From: Psychroserpens burtonensis DSM 12212
GTDB lineage: Bacteria > Bacteroidota > Bacteroidia > Flavobacteriales > Flavobacteriaceae
Assembly (NCBI RefSeq): GCF_000425305.1
Contig: NZ_KE384347.1
Coordinates: forward strand, 126,457-190,456
Length of the DNA stretch: 64,000 nucleotides
Direction: 5' to 3'
Made by a program: the position numbers and the translations under genes. Under the pieces are notes generated by a model that was not told where the DNA came from, did no database searches, and saw only the letters and a list, made by a program, of their open reading frames with translations. Below, piece after piece: positions 27,463 to 37,147 of the stretch. Position 1 is the first letter of the stretch. Each line of letters begins with the position of its first letter.

Positions 27463-30291
27463 TTATATTTCTAAAATATAATTTGTTAAGCTAGCCTCAT
27501 GGGGTAAATTCATTTTTTTACGTAATCTGTAACGTTTAACTTCAACACTTTTAGGAGAGATATTGAGCAATGGAGCTATTTCCTTAGAGGATAAATTAAG
27601 TCTTAAATATGCACATAGTTTTAAATCATTAGGAGTTAAAGCGACATGCTTTGTCTTAACCTTTTTCAAGAAGTCCTTATCGGCATTATTAAATGCTTCT
27701 TCAAAAAACTTCCAATCGTCTGTATTATTTAAGTTTTTATCAATTATTTTAATGACAGGATTTAAACCCTCCGACTTATTAGCATTTTTGAGTTCTTCTT
27801 TTATATTATTTAAAAACTCATTCTTTTTTATAAGACTCATTGTAGATATGGCAAGCTCCCGATTTTTATTCTCAATATCTTGTCTTAATTGATCATTTCT
27901 TAACGCCATTAACTCTTGTTCATTTTCTAATTGCTTAACTTCCAAGTCTCTGTCAGCATCAAATAATAATTTCTCCTCTTGTCGCTTATACTTTCTCTTA
28001 TAAACATTATGCATTAGTATTGAAAATAGAATTACAGAGAGTACATAAAGAGAAACCATAAGATTTGACAGATACCAAGGCTTATCAACTTTAAATGAGA
28101 ACATTGAGATATTATTAGTTAATTGGTCACCTACTCTCCCTCTTACACTAAACGTATATTCTCCGTGAGGTAGATTTTTAAACAACTCTGTTGAGGATTT
28201 AGACCACTCACTCCAATAATCATAATTACCTTCTAATTTATATTGATATTCTGCTTCTAAATATTTATCAAACTCTGCGATACTATATGTGATCTCAAAA
28301 TTGTTATACTCGTGGTGAAATTCTTCTGAACCTGAGGTGTCCAAAACTCTTTTTTCAGAATCAATACCAAAATTATGTATAGCATTGATATTAATATTAT
28401 ACGACTGACTTTTCATTTTATTTAAGTCAATAATAATATACCCTGAAGACGTACCTAATAAGTATTTTTGATTTTTAATTGGAAAAATGTTTTCATAACC
28501 TATAACACTTTTACGTAAATTTTTTGATAACGGAATTGTATTGATCTTTGGTATATTGTTTAAAAGACCAGGAGTTATATACTTAATGTTTTTCAAGCCA
28601 AAACTCCAAAGTTTATTTGGCGTATTCACAAGTTTACCAGAAACGTAATTTAAAGAATCATAAGCTTGACTTAAAATCGAATCTTTTTTAAACGTATCCC
28701 CAGTTTTGTCATAGGCATAAATACCGTCTTCATAGGCATATAATATCTGAGAATTATACTTTAGCAAACTTGAATGCAAGCCCTTTTTTACAGAATTATC
28801 TTTTGTTACTTTTAAAACTTTACTGAATGCATTATCAACTTCTAATTTAAAAACACCTTTATACTCGTGACTTACAAAAACTTTATTTGTATCTGTTATT
28901 TCAAAAAACTTTGAGGATATATTGAACCCTTCAATTTTATTTCTTAAAGTCCATGTTTCATTAGATTTCTCTAAAACACTTAAGCCGTTGTAATTACCTT
29001 GAAGCAATAGGTCATTATTACCTGGAATTTGCTTAACACTCCAAGTTCCTTCAATACTAGAAACCTGCTCAGCTCTTTTACCATTAATTATAAAGGTGCC
29101 TAAATCGTGACCACAAAAAAGTGTATTATTAAAAACTTCCAAACACCAAACTTGACCTTTAACGCCCTCTACAAATTCAAATTCTTTGTAAGAATCCATT
29201 GCCTTTACAAATAAACCTTGATTAGTTCCTATATAAAGCATACCATCATGCACTTTAGATACATGAACAGTTCCTAATTGTCCCCTTTTATCGTCATACT
29301 CCTTAAAAGGAGATGAACTATTGATACAATTAATTCCATTATTTAATCCTAACCAGATATTTTCGTCAATATCTTCAAAAACAGAGAGTACTGTATTATT
29401 AGATAGTCCGTTATTTTGATTTAGTGAATAGTCAATTTCCCCATCATTTGTTATATTAATAAGACCATTAGAAATGGTACCAATAGCGAAACTTCCATTT
29501 CTAAGCCTAATACTGCTGTATACCGTTAAATCTGAAATAATGTCATTGGCAGGAATTTCCCATTTGGAAAGTAATCTGTTTTCATAAACGAAAAACCCTT
29601 TTTGATTGGTTTGAATAATTAATTTGTTTTCTAGGCTAAAGATATTGATGACTCTATTAGTCTTCAATATATCATCATCTGAAAATAATTTCTCTTTACC
29701 ATTTTCAATTTTAAAAATTCCTTGATTTAGTTTCTGATAGTATATCGTTCTGTCAACATTAATCATTTTAGTTAACGTTGTTTCAGAATCTATAATATTA
29801 AAAGATTTTGTAGCTGTACTGTAGCTATAAATTCTATTTAAAGATTGAAACACAATAAATCCTTCTAATGAAATGATATTCCAAATCTGTTCATCTTCAA
29901 TCATAGCAGATTCGAGATCTTTAGCTAAAGATGTATATATTAATTCATTGAAAATATTATGCTCCCAAAATCCAAACTCCATATAGCAACCTGTGTAAAT
30001 CCGATTACCAACAGCTTTGACTGACCTTAAAATAGTTTGATTAGGTGTTTCATACAACTTCCACAACGCTCCGTTGAACTCTAATAATCCAATGTTGTTA
30101 GCTACATAAATATATTTATTATCAGATTGAGAAATAGCCCAGTTTTGATTTTCAGCATTATACATTTCCGGAGAAAAACTTTGAATAGGCGGTATCTCTT
30201 GAGCTTGGGACATATAGCTAAAACTCAAACAAATGCATATTGCTAACATTTTTAATATTTTGAACTCCGAAGAAATCTTAGCTTTTTGCAT
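27463..30291 (-). CDS. Membrane-spanning propeller/Y_Y_Y/LuxR-type one-component regulator
   Basis: 942 residues from the ATG at 30291. The frame could open six codons earlier at a TTG (30309), but MQKAKIS... with a signal-like stretch (MLAICICLSFSYMSQAQ) fits the ATG better. A long periplasmic part of two-component-regulator propeller repeats is followed by a Y_Y_Y domain (about 667-730; YQYKLEGNYDYWSEW, LPHGEYTFSVRGR), one membrane helix (about 740-762) and a cytoplasmic coiled coil. A LuxR-type helix-turn-helix ends the protein (LTPNDLKLCAYLRLNLSSKE, then KSVEVKRYRLRKKMNL). There is no histidine kinase or receiver domain, unlike classical hybrid PUL regulators. It sits directly upstream of susC in the same direction and probably senses a glucan fragment and activates the PUL. 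Confidence 0.85.
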   Translation of the reverse strand: MQKAKISSEFKILKMLAICICLSFSYMSQAQEIPPIQSFSPEMYNAENQNWAISQSDNKYIYVANNIGLLEFNGALWKLYETPNQTILRSVKAVGNRIYTGCYMEFGFWEHNIFNELIYTSLAKDLESAMIEDEQIWNIISLEGFIVFQSLNRIYSYSTATKSFNIIDSETTLTKMINVDRTIYYQKLNQGIFKIENGKEKLFSDDDILKTNRVINIFSLENKLIIQTNQKGFFVYENRLLSKWEIPANDIISDLTVYSSIRLRNGSFAIGTISNGLINITNDGEIDYSLNQNNGLSNNTVLSVFEDIDENIWLGLNNGINCINSSSPFKEYDDKRGQLGTVHVSKVHDGMLYIGTNQGLFVKAMDSYKEFEFVEGVKGQVWCLEVFNNTLFCGHDLGTFIINGKRAEQVSSIEGTWSVKQIPGNNDLLLQGNYNGLSVLEKSNETWTLRNKIEGFNISSKFFEITDTNKVFVSHEYKGVFKLEVDNAFSKVLKVTKDNSVKKGLHSSLLKYNSQILYAYEDGIYAYDKTGDTFKKDSILSQAYDSLNYVSGKLVNTPNKLWSFGLKNIKYITPGLLNNIPKINTIPLSKNLRKSVIGYENIFPIKNQKYLLGTSSGYIIIDLNKMKSQSYNININAIHNFGIDSEKRVLDTSGSEEFHHEYNNFEITYSIAEFDKYLEAEYQYKLEGNYDYWSEWSKSSTELFKNLPHGEYTFSVRGRVGDQLTNNISMFSFKVDKPWYLSNLMVSLYVLSVILFSILMHNVYKRKYKRQEEKLLFDADRDLEVKQLENEQELMALRNDQLRQDIENKNRELAISTMSLIKKNEFLNNIKEELKNANKSEGLNPVIKIIDKNLNNTDDWKFFEEAFNNADKDFLKKVKTKHVALTPNDLKLCAYLRLNLSSKEIAPLLNISPKSVEVKRYRLRKKMNLPHEASLTNYILEI

Positions 30292-30379
30292 TTGTATAGG
30301 TATTTGCAAGAATTAGTTGTACAAAATAACACTAAAATCACAAAAAACAAAACAATCCTGAGCCTAGTAAGAGTAAGAC

Positions 30380-31264
30380 CTACTGTTTAAACTCTAAACG
30401 TTTGGTTTGTATTACTTTTTTATATGTGATTGTATTGTTTATAAATTGTAAAATATTATCTAATTCTGAAAAAGGAATTGATGCTACTTCGTGCCGTCCC
30501 CCTTCAACTCGAAATAAATAATAGGACTTATTTAGTTTTTCTAACATGGTAAAAATCACTCCAGATCCATTTAAAATGAGATAACCTGTCTCATCGAATT
30601 TACACGAATGATGTGGTGCTTTAGAATAAGGAACAAGGTTGTCTTTTGTGCCATGAAACAATACTGTTGGCACAGCATTTTCCTTTGTAATGTAGTTTTC
30701 GTCAACCATGGCGCCCGCAAAAGAAATCAAACCAGCATATTTTATATCATCATAATTCGTTGTGTCCTCTATAAAATAATCTCTCATATAAACAGCACTT
30801 AACACACTTTCTGCACCTGAACTACTCCCTCCTGCTATTATTTTTTTAGAATTTATATGAAGAGAATCACCATTTTGAATTATATAGTTTGTGGCATCTA
30901 GAAAATCCTCCACAGCTTTAGCAAACGTAAATAATTTGTCTTGTTTTGAACATTGACAACCAAATCCTGTTTTAGTGCCTTTGCGTGATAACCTATAAGA
31001 TATTGATACTCCTATAAATTTATTTTTCGCTAGATATTTCATTAATTGTTGCTCATCTTTCCCATCTCTTGATCCTTTAGAAAAACCGCCGCCATGCATC
31101 CAGATGACAACAGGAAGTGTACTATTGTCTTTAATGTTATATGGCGTATAAACATCAAGTTTTAATGAATCATTGTTTTTTATTGCATATGTGTGCGTAC
31201 TCACTGATTGTGAAAATGCAGTGAAAGAAATGATTATAATTATGAACTTTATGACTACTTTCAT
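30380..31264 (-). CDS. Secreted alpha/beta hydrolase (esterase/lipase-like)
   Basis: 294 residues with signal peptide 1-18 (MKVVIKFIIIIISFTAFS). The HGGG oxyanion motif (WMHGGGFSKGSRDG near 55), the nucleophile elbow GGSSSGAES, the acid in FHGTKDNLVPYS and the His in EGGRHEVAS form a complete triad of the hormone-sensitive-lipase/carboxylesterase type. Two cysteines (GCQCSK) may form a disulfide. It lies at the end of the PUL in the same direction, 71 bp before the regulator's end in map order. Substrate is unknown. Removal of acyl groups from glycans is possible but not supported by any specific feature. Confidence 0.85.
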   Translation of the reverse strand: MKVVIKFIIIIISFTAFSQSVSTHTYAIKNNDSLKLDVYTPYNIKDNSTLPVVIWMHGGGFSKGSRDGKDEQQLMKYLAKNKFIGVSISYRLSRKGTKTGFGCQCSKQDKLFTFAKAVEDFLDATNYIIQNGDSLHINSKKIIAGGSSSGAESVLSAVYMRDYFIEDTTNYDDIKYAGLISFAGAMVDENYITKENAVPTVLFHGTKDNLVPYSKAPHHSCKFDETGYLILNGSGVIFTMLEKLNKSYYLFRVEGGRHEVASIPFSELDNILQFINNTITYKKVIQTKRLEFKQ

Positions 31265-31569
31265 TAGCTGTTTTTCAAAAAAATAAAATAATTAGTAAAA
31301 CTTAATATTATACTAAAAATAGTATGCCTCTAAATTAATATTAATTAAGCGTTAGGACTATTTTCTAAAGTTTAGGATTTAAGAAATCATTCTTTGTTTT
31401 TCAAAATTACAACTATCTCATGAATTTTAATATTAGTTTTTAAAAATTAGAGTAGACAGAATCTATAACCACACCGAAATAAATAATAATCTTAATTGTA
31501 TAAAAAAAGTCATACGTTTTTGTTGTTTATATGAAAGTATCGTATTCAATAGTTATTTTTGTAGATAGT

Positions 31570-32568
31570 ATGGACTCACTCACACAAATTGTTTTAGGTG
31601 CTAGCGTTGGCGAAGCTGTTCTTGGAAGAAAGGCAGGGAACAAGGCTATACTTTATGGAGCCATTGCAGGAACCATTCCCGATTTTGATGTCTTTGCCTC
31701 TCATTTTACAGATACAGTTACGGCACTTGAAATACATCGTGGATTTACACATTCTATTTTATTTTCTATACTTTTTGCACCAATATTTGGTTGGCTAGTT
31801 TCTAGATACGAAACTTATAAAAACTTTAAAGGCTGGTCTTGGCTATTTTTCTGGGCCTTTTTGACGCACCCCATTTTAGATGCTCACACTACTTGGGGAA
31901 CACAACTGTTTTGGCCTTTAGATTTAAGATTAGCCTTTAAAACTATTTTTGTTATAGACCCTATATATACTTTACCTTTTTTAGTATTCTTAATTTTAGT
32001 GCTGTTTCAAAAACGGACATCAAAACAACGACGCTTGTATAATACTTTGGGATTAACAATAAGCACAATCTACTTAGGCCTTACGTTTTTATTAAAAGGG
32101 TTGGCATTTACAAAATTTGAAAATGCTTTACAAAATCAAAACATCACTTTTAAGCAAATAGATACTAGGCCTTCGCCACTCAATACCGTTCTCTGGAGTG
32201 CTAATATTGAAACAAAAAAAGAATACTTATTAGCTAACTATTCTTTTTTTGATACTCAATCCATAACATTTGATGCGTATCCAAAGCATCATGACCTATT
32301 AGGTGATCTTGCTAATAATGATACGGTAAAACGTATGATTGCAATTTCTGAAGGTTGGTACACCATCATAAAAAAAGATGGCGACTTATACTATAATGAT
32401 TTACGGTTTGGCCTACTTAGTTTAGAGCCAGGATCTCAAGCTTTCGTATTTCAGTATAAAATAGAAGTTGACGATTTTGGCCGTGTTACCTTTATTGAAC
32501 AAGCAAAAGATAAACGTGATGCTAAAAAACTAATGACAGATTTATGGCTGCGTGCTAAAGGGAATTAG
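31570..32568 (+). CDS. YdjM-like membrane-bound metal-dependent hydrolase
   Basis: 332 residues from the ATG at 31570. An upstream in-frame ATG at 31531 would add 13 residues, but MDSLTQIVLGASVGEA is the conserved start of this family (formerly DUF457). Histidine/aspartate motifs typical of it are present: IPDFDV near 36, HRGFTHS near 57 and HPILDAHTTWGTQLFWP near 95. Four to five membrane segments follow, then a soluble C-terminal part. E. coli YdjM is an inner-membrane protein controlled by LexA; the biochemical function is unknown. The gene stands alone between divergent neighbours. Confidence 0.8.
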   Translation: MDSLTQIVLGASVGEAVLGRKAGNKAILYGAIAGTIPDFDVFASHFTDTVTALEIHRGFTHSILFSILFAPIFGWLVSRYETYKNFKGWSWLFFWAFLTHPILDAHTTWGTQLFWPLDLRLAFKTIFVIDPIYTLPFLVFLILVLFQKRTSKQRRLYNTLGLTISTIYLGLTFLLKGLAFTKFENALQNQNITFKQIDTRPSPLNTVLWSANIETKKEYLLANYSFFDTQSITFDAYPKHHDLLGDLANNDTVKRMIAISEGWYTIIKKDGDLYYNDLRFGLLSLEPGSQAFVFQYKIEVDDFGRVTFIEQAKDKRDAKKLMTDLWLRAKGN

Positions 32569-32748
32569 ATCTATCGAACACCGATATCCTTAATACATAA
32601 AGCTGCTTAATTATTACTATTTTAATTGAAAGCTTTTTTTAATCCGATAGAAATTGAAATCACAGCACATCAACAATTAGACAGTAATGACTAAAAGTGT
32701 TTGCCTCTTAATTTTATCGGAAGTCAAATAATTTTATAGCTATAAAAT

Positions 32749-34140
32749 CTATTTCCCGATACAAAAGTTAGCAAAAATATTACCCAATAAGTCATCATTA
32801 GTGATCTCTCCAGTGATTTCACCAAAATGAAATAATGCTTGACGTATATCAATAGCCAATAAATCTCCAGACAATCCAGTTTCCAAACCACTTTTGACCT
32901 TTTGAACTTCCTCAAATGCCTTTAATAGCGCATCATAATGACGAGAATTAGTGACAATAGTTTCATTGTTACGTAAAGCTCCCGTGTTTATCAAATCTAA
33001 TAAGACATTTGTAAGTTGCTCTACACCGAACCCTGTTTTTGCAGATAATAATTGAATTTCAGGTATTGTACTTTGCATTTCTGAAATTTGAACATCATCA
33101 ATCTGATCTATTTTATTAGACACCACGATTAATGGTTTTTGCGGGTATTTATTCCTGATTTTTTCAAGCTCAATTTTAAGTTTTACACCTTTTGATTTAA
33201 ATTCTGTGCTATCAAATAAGAAAATAACGACTTGTGCTTGATCTATTTTCTCAAAGGTTTTTTTTATTCCAATGGTTTCAACAATGTCTTGAGTATCTCG
33301 TATTCCTGCTGTATCGATAAATCTAAAACCAATACCTCCAATTGAGATCTCGTCTTCTATGGCATCTCTAGTCGTACCTGCTATTTCAGAGACAATAGCA
33401 CGCTCTTCGTTTAAAAGCGCATTGAGCAAAGTAGACTTACCTACATTAGGCTCACCTACTATAGCCACTGGAATTCCGTTTTTTATAACATTTCCAACTG
33501 CAAAAGAATCAATCAGTCGTTTAAGTACAAATGTGATCCTCTCTAGTAATTCTTTAAATTGATCGCGATCTGCAAATTCTACATCTTCTTCCGCAAAATC
33601 AAGTTCTAATTCAATTAACGAAGCAAAATTTAATAGCTCCTCTCTGAGTTTTGCAATTTCCGAAGAAAAACCACCTCGCATTTGTTGCATTGCTACTTGA
33701 TGAGATGCCTCATTATCACTTGCGATCAAATCTGCTACAGCCTCAGCTTGTGACAAATCTAGTTTTCCGTTTAGAAACGCTCTTAACGTAAACTCTCCTG
33801 CATTTGCCATCCGACATCCTTTCCGAAGAAATAATTGAATAATTTCTTGTTGAATATATAAACTACCATGACATGAAATTTCTATCACATTTTCTCCTGT
33901 ATACGAGTTAGGATTCCTAAATACAGAAATCAAAACCTCGTCAATAATGCGCTTGTCATCTACAATGTGTCCTAAGTGAATCGTATGCGTTGCTTGTTTT
34001 TGTAACGACTTATTTTTAACTACAGAAGTAAAATGTGCATCAACGACAGTAATAGCGTCATCACCAGAAATTCTAATCACAGCGATTGCACCGTTTCCTG
34101 ATGCTGTAGCCAGTGCAATAATAGTGTCTTGAGGTATCAT
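32749..34140 (-). CDS. mnmE: tRNA uridine-5-carboxymethylaminomethyl modification GTPase MnmE
   Basis: 463 residues with the normal three-part layout. An N-terminal folate-binding domain (MIPQDTIIALATASGNGAI) comes first. A helical domain is split around the G domain. The G domain carries G1 GEPNVGKST near residue 228, a TTRD switch (AGTTRDAIED), DTAGIR and a NKID motif. The C-terminus is the MnmE signature FCIGK. With MnmG it modifies U34 of certain tRNAs. A perfect 18-bp palindrome lies directly downstream of the stop (32731-32748). This is a housekeeping gene. Confidence 0.97.
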   Translation of the reverse strand: MIPQDTIIALATASGNGAIAVIRISGDDAITVVDAHFTSVVKNKSLQKQATHTIHLGHIVDDKRIIDEVLISVFRNPNSYTGENVIEISCHGSLYIQQEIIQLFLRKGCRMANAGEFTLRAFLNGKLDLSQAEAVADLIASDNEASHQVAMQQMRGGFSSEIAKLREELLNFASLIELELDFAEEDVEFADRDQFKELLERITFVLKRLIDSFAVGNVIKNGIPVAIVGEPNVGKSTLLNALLNEERAIVSEIAGTTRDAIEDEISIGGIGFRFIDTAGIRDTQDIVETIGIKKTFEKIDQAQVVIFLFDSTEFKSKGVKLKIELEKIRNKYPQKPLIVVSNKIDQIDDVQISEMQSTIPEIQLLSAKTGFGVEQLTNVLLDLINTGALRNNETIVTNSRHYDALLKAFEEVQKVKSGLETGLSGDLLAIDIRQALFHFGEITGEITNDDLLGNIFANFCIGK

Positions 34141-34194
34141 TAAGTTGTTTTTTACAAAAGTATTGCAATTTTAGATTTTATTATGGAAATAGGC

Positions 34195-34226
34195 TTGATT
34201 TTCTCGTGAGTAACTCATTATATTTG
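34195..34226 (+). promoter_or_regulatory. Promoter of the TlpA-like lipoprotein gene
   Basis: TTG at 34195-34197 and TATATTTG at 34219-34226 are separated by 21 bp, matching the Bacteroidota consensus. Transcription would start near 34233, giving a leader of about 100 bases. Confidence 0.6.
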
Positions 34227-34335
34227 TGGCACAAAGTTTTTAATTATTAAACGAGCTTGTTAAAAGCATTATCAACAAAAGGAATGAATAATTCCGAAAA
34301 GCCTGCAGCCGTTAAATAACAATACATATAAATAC

Positions 34336-35484
34336 ATGAAAAAATTAGTTACAATTTTTGTCTTATGCTTATTGGTCATAGGATGCAAAACAGAAGAAAA
34401 GACACCTTTAGATGGATATCGTATTACTGGAGAAGCTCCTGGAATCTATAATGGAATGCGAATATATCTTCAAATAGCAGATCAAAAAAACAGGAAAATT
34501 AATAAGGATACTGCTATCGTCATGAACGAAAAATTTATGTTTGAGGGTAAAACTGATAAACCAGAGATTTGGTTTTTAAACATTACTGGTGTCAATGGCA
34601 GTATGCCTTTTATTATTGAGAATGATTTATATAAGATTATTGTTGATAAAGATAAAATTGATAATACCTCGATCATGGGGCCAAAAGCCAATGAATCTTT
34701 AAAAGCCTATTTTAATGACCTTAAAGAATTAGCAAACAGACGCATCAAATTGATGGGACAATTGAGAACAACTGCAGATGATTCTGTGCGTGAAACGGTC
34801 AATAACGAAATGGTTAATCTAAATATTGAACAATCTAAAATTCTATTTAGACATATTGAACAAAATAAAGATAATAGCGCATCTTTAGTATTTATTGATA
34901 ATGAATTAAGTGGTAAAGAAGCAGATATAGATAAACTTAATACTATTTTAAAAACTCTTGATAATACCATTCAGAAATCAAGTCTTGGTAAAGAAATAGA
35001 AAACAAAATCCAGCAATTAAAAAAATTAAAAGCTGCAGAAGGTGCTACAGAAATAGGCAGTATGGCTCCTCAGTTTTCTGCTCCTACTCCAGACGGAACA
35101 CAATTATCTCTTAAAGAATCACTAGGTAAAGTGACCGTTATTGATTTTTGGGCTGCTTGGTGCGGACCTTGTAGAAGAGAGAATCCAAATGTGGTCAAAG
35201 TTTATAATAAATACCACAGTAAAGGATTAGAAATCATTGGTGTATCACTAGATGGTAGCTCCAGACAAAAAGACCCAAAAGATGCTTGGATAAAAGCAAT
35301 AGAGCAAGATCAACTTACTTGGAATCAAGTATCTAACTTAAGCTATTTTAATGATCCTGTTGCGAGAGCTTACAATATTAAGTCTATTCCTGCTACTTTT
35401 ATTTTAGATGAAACTGGAAAAATAGTAGCTAAAAATTTAAGAGGAGCTGCTCTTGAAGCTAAGATTGCAGAATTACTGAATTAA
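34336..35484 (+). CDS. TlpA-like thioredoxin lipoprotein with DUF4369-type N-terminus
   Basis: 382 residues with a lipoprotein signal ending at VIGC (C17). The N-terminal part (about 25-130) is a beta domain of the DUF4369 type (YRITGEAPGIYNGMRIYLQI). A helical linker (about 135-240) follows, then an AhpC/TSA-thioredoxin domain (about 243-382) with the redox motif WCGPC (C276, C279) and a cis-proline loop (SIPATFIL). Such proteins act in the periplasm or on the cell surface as disulfide reductases. The partner is unknown. Confidence 0.92.
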   Translation: MKKLVTIFVLCLLVIGCKTEEKTPLDGYRITGEAPGIYNGMRIYLQIADQKNRKINKDTAIVMNEKFMFEGKTDKPEIWFLNITGVNGSMPFIIENDLYKIIVDKDKIDNTSIMGPKANESLKAYFNDLKELANRRIKLMGQLRTTADDSVRETVNNEMVNLNIEQSKILFRHIEQNKDNSASLVFIDNELSGKEADIDKLNTILKTLDNTIQKSSLGKEIENKIQQLKKLKAAEGATEIGSMAPQFSAPTPDGTQLSLKESLGKVTVIDFWAAWCGPCRRENPNVVKVYNKYHSKGLEIIGVSLDGSSRQKDPKDAWIKAIEQDQLTWNQVSNLSYFNDPVARAYNIKSIPATFILDETGKIVAKNLRGAALEAKIAELLN

Positions 35485-35501
35485 ATTTTTGTTTACTACG
35501 T

Positions 35502-35536
35502 AAAAGCGCCTTTAGTTTTTAATTAAAGGCGCTTTT
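35502..35536. terminator. Bidirectional terminator between convergent genes
   Basis: A 13-bp perfect stem (AAAAGCGCCTTTA, 35502-35514, with 35524-35536) with a 9-nt loop and T runs on both strands. It lies between the convergent ends of the TlpA-like gene and the rhomboid gene. Confidence 0.9.
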
Positions 35537-35540
35537 CGTC

Positions 35541-36191
35541 TTAAATTTTACCCAGCTTATGCATAATAAAGAGCACTACAATGGGTATTGCTAATAGACA
35601 AACCATGAGTAGTTCTGTTTCAAAAAGAGAAGGCATAAGAATTAACGTAATAACATAGCCTCCTACTGCTCCTCCAAAATGTGCATCATGACCAATATTC
35701 CCAACTCTTTTTTTCATCCCGTAGATAGAATATAAAAGATATACTATACCAAAAATATAGGCAGGGATTGGTAATGGAATAAAGAATAAGTAAAGTTCCA
35801 TCCTAGGATCTAATAGTATAGCCGCATACAAAATCCCTGTAACTGCTCCACTTGCTCCTACTGCACTGTATTGATGTTCATTTTTATGAAAATACAAAGA
35901 CAACAAACTCCCTAAAATTAGACTTCCTACGTACACAATTAAGAAATTAACTTCTCCAACAAAATGAATGACACGATCTGCAAAAAAATAAAGTGTTAGC
36001 ATGTTGAATAATAAATGCTGTGTATCTGCGTGTAAAAACCCAGAACTAAACATTCTAAATTGTTCTCCTCTTTTAATACCTCCAACATTAAACTTGTAAC
36101 GTTCAAAAAAACTATAATCATTAAATCCTTTGTAAGATATCAAAGCATTAGCTCCAATGATGATAATGGTAAATAAACTCAAACTACCCAT
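35541..36191 (-). CDS. Rhomboid-family intramembrane serine protease
   Basis: 216 residues with six likely membrane helices. The family features are present: HLLFNMLTLYFF in TM2 (H59, N63), the nucleophile S114 in GASGAVTG, and the general base H171 in HDAHFGGAVGGY. Rhomboids cut within membrane helices of substrate proteins. The protein is short, close to a minimal rhomboid core with no extra domain. The substrate is unknown. The gene is divergent from the acyltransferase gene at 36245. Confidence 0.93.
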   Translation of the reverse strand: MGSLSLFTIIIIGANALISYKGFNDYSFFERYKFNVGGIKRGEQFRMFSSGFLHADTQHLLFNMLTLYFFADRVIHFVGEVNFLIVYVGSLILGSLLSLYFHKNEHQYSAVGASGAVTGILYAAILLDPRMELYLFFIPLPIPAYIFGIVYLLYSIYGMKKRVGNIGHDAHFGGAVGGYVITLILMPSLFETELLMVCLLAIPIVVLFIMHKLGKI

Positions 36192-36244
36192 AGACTATTA
36201 ACGTTTTATTATATATATATTTGTCACTGCAAATCTAATCAATA

Positions 36245-37147
36245 ATGCAATTTATAATTTACATTTTAGTTTATCCATTTTTATGGCTTATTTCTATCCT
36301 TCCGTTTAGATTGCTCTATGCGTTTTCTGATGTTCTCTTCCTTTTAATTTTTAGAGTTATTGGTTATAGAAAGAAAGTAGTCCTCTCAAATTTAAGACTA
36401 GCTTTTCCTGAGAAGGAAGACAAAGAAATTAAAGCAATCACCAAAAAGTTTTATCACCACCTATGTGATATGATGGTTGAAGCTATAAAGTCTTTAACAA
36501 TCACGGAAGCTGAAATAAAAAAACGCTTCACATTTACCAATGTTGAAATTTTACAAGATCTTGAAAAAAACAGAAGAAGTGTGGCGCTAATGTGCGGACA
36601 TTACGGAAGTTGGGAGTGGATTTTTGTCCTACAAAGCTACATCAAAAATAAAGGTTATGCTGTTTATAAACGTATTGCAAATAAATATTTTGATAAACTA
36701 ATTAAAAGAATTCGCGCCAAGTACAATAGCGAATTGATTACCACCAAAGAAACCATCCCTACATTACTGAAAACAAAAGTTCATAAGACAACTTTTGTCT
36801 GCGGATTTGTCTCAGATCAAGCCGCTAAGCCGTGGAAAGCACTCCATTGGGCAGAATTCATGGGTCATAGAGTGCCGATGCATACTGGAGCCGAAATGTT
36901 AGCAAAACGTCTTGACTTAGCTGTCGTTTTTTTTAGAGTGAAGCGTTTAAAACGAGGATACTATGAAACTACGTTTGAAACCATTACAGAACATCCAAAA
37001 GAGTTTAAAAATTACGAGATTACAAATGTTTTTTTTAAATTGGTAGAACAACAAATTTATGAAGCTCCAGAATATTATTTATGGACACATAAACGCTGGA
37101 AAGACAAAGATAAATCTCCAAAAGATTATAATAAAGTTAAAGCGTAA
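36245..37147 (+). CDS. LpxL/HtrB-like lysophospholipid or lipid A acyltransferase
   Basis: 300 residues. An N-terminal membrane anchor (about 1-40) precedes the acyltransferase domain, which has the HX4E motif at H119-E124 (CGHYGSWEW) and a later DQAAKPW segment. It fits the LpxL/HtrB/MsbB family that adds secondary acyl chains to lipid A. Bacteroidota homologues also include aminolipid acyltransferases, so the exact acceptor is open. The 3' end overlaps the convergent aminotransferase gene by 11 bp. Confidence 0.88.
   Translation: MQFIIYILVYPFLWLISILPFRLLYAFSDVLFLLIFRVIGYRKKVVLSNLRLAFPEKEDKEIKAITKKFYHHLCDMMVEAIKSLTITEAEIKKRFTFTNVEILQDLEKNRRSVALMCGHYGSWEWIFVLQSYIKNKGYAVYKRIANKYFDKLIKRIRAKYNSELITTKETIPTLLKTKVHKTTFVCGFVSDQAAKPWKALHWAEFMGHRVPMHTGAEMLAKRLDLAVVFFRVKRLKRGYYETTFETITEHPKEFKNYEITNVFFKLVEQQIYEAPEYYLWTHKRWKDKDKSPKDYNKVKA

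Noticed and set aside
30380-31264. The esterase as a laminarin PUL enzyme
   Set aside because: Laminarin is not acylated and the gene has no shared upstream motif. Only its direction and closeness argue for it, so it is described as a neighbour of unknown substrate.
32731-32748. Perfect 18-bp palindrome ATTTTATAGCTATAAAAT after mnmE
   Set aside because: It is AT-only apart from the central GC, has no loop and is not followed by a T run. It could be chance in AT-rich DNA and is not called as a terminator.
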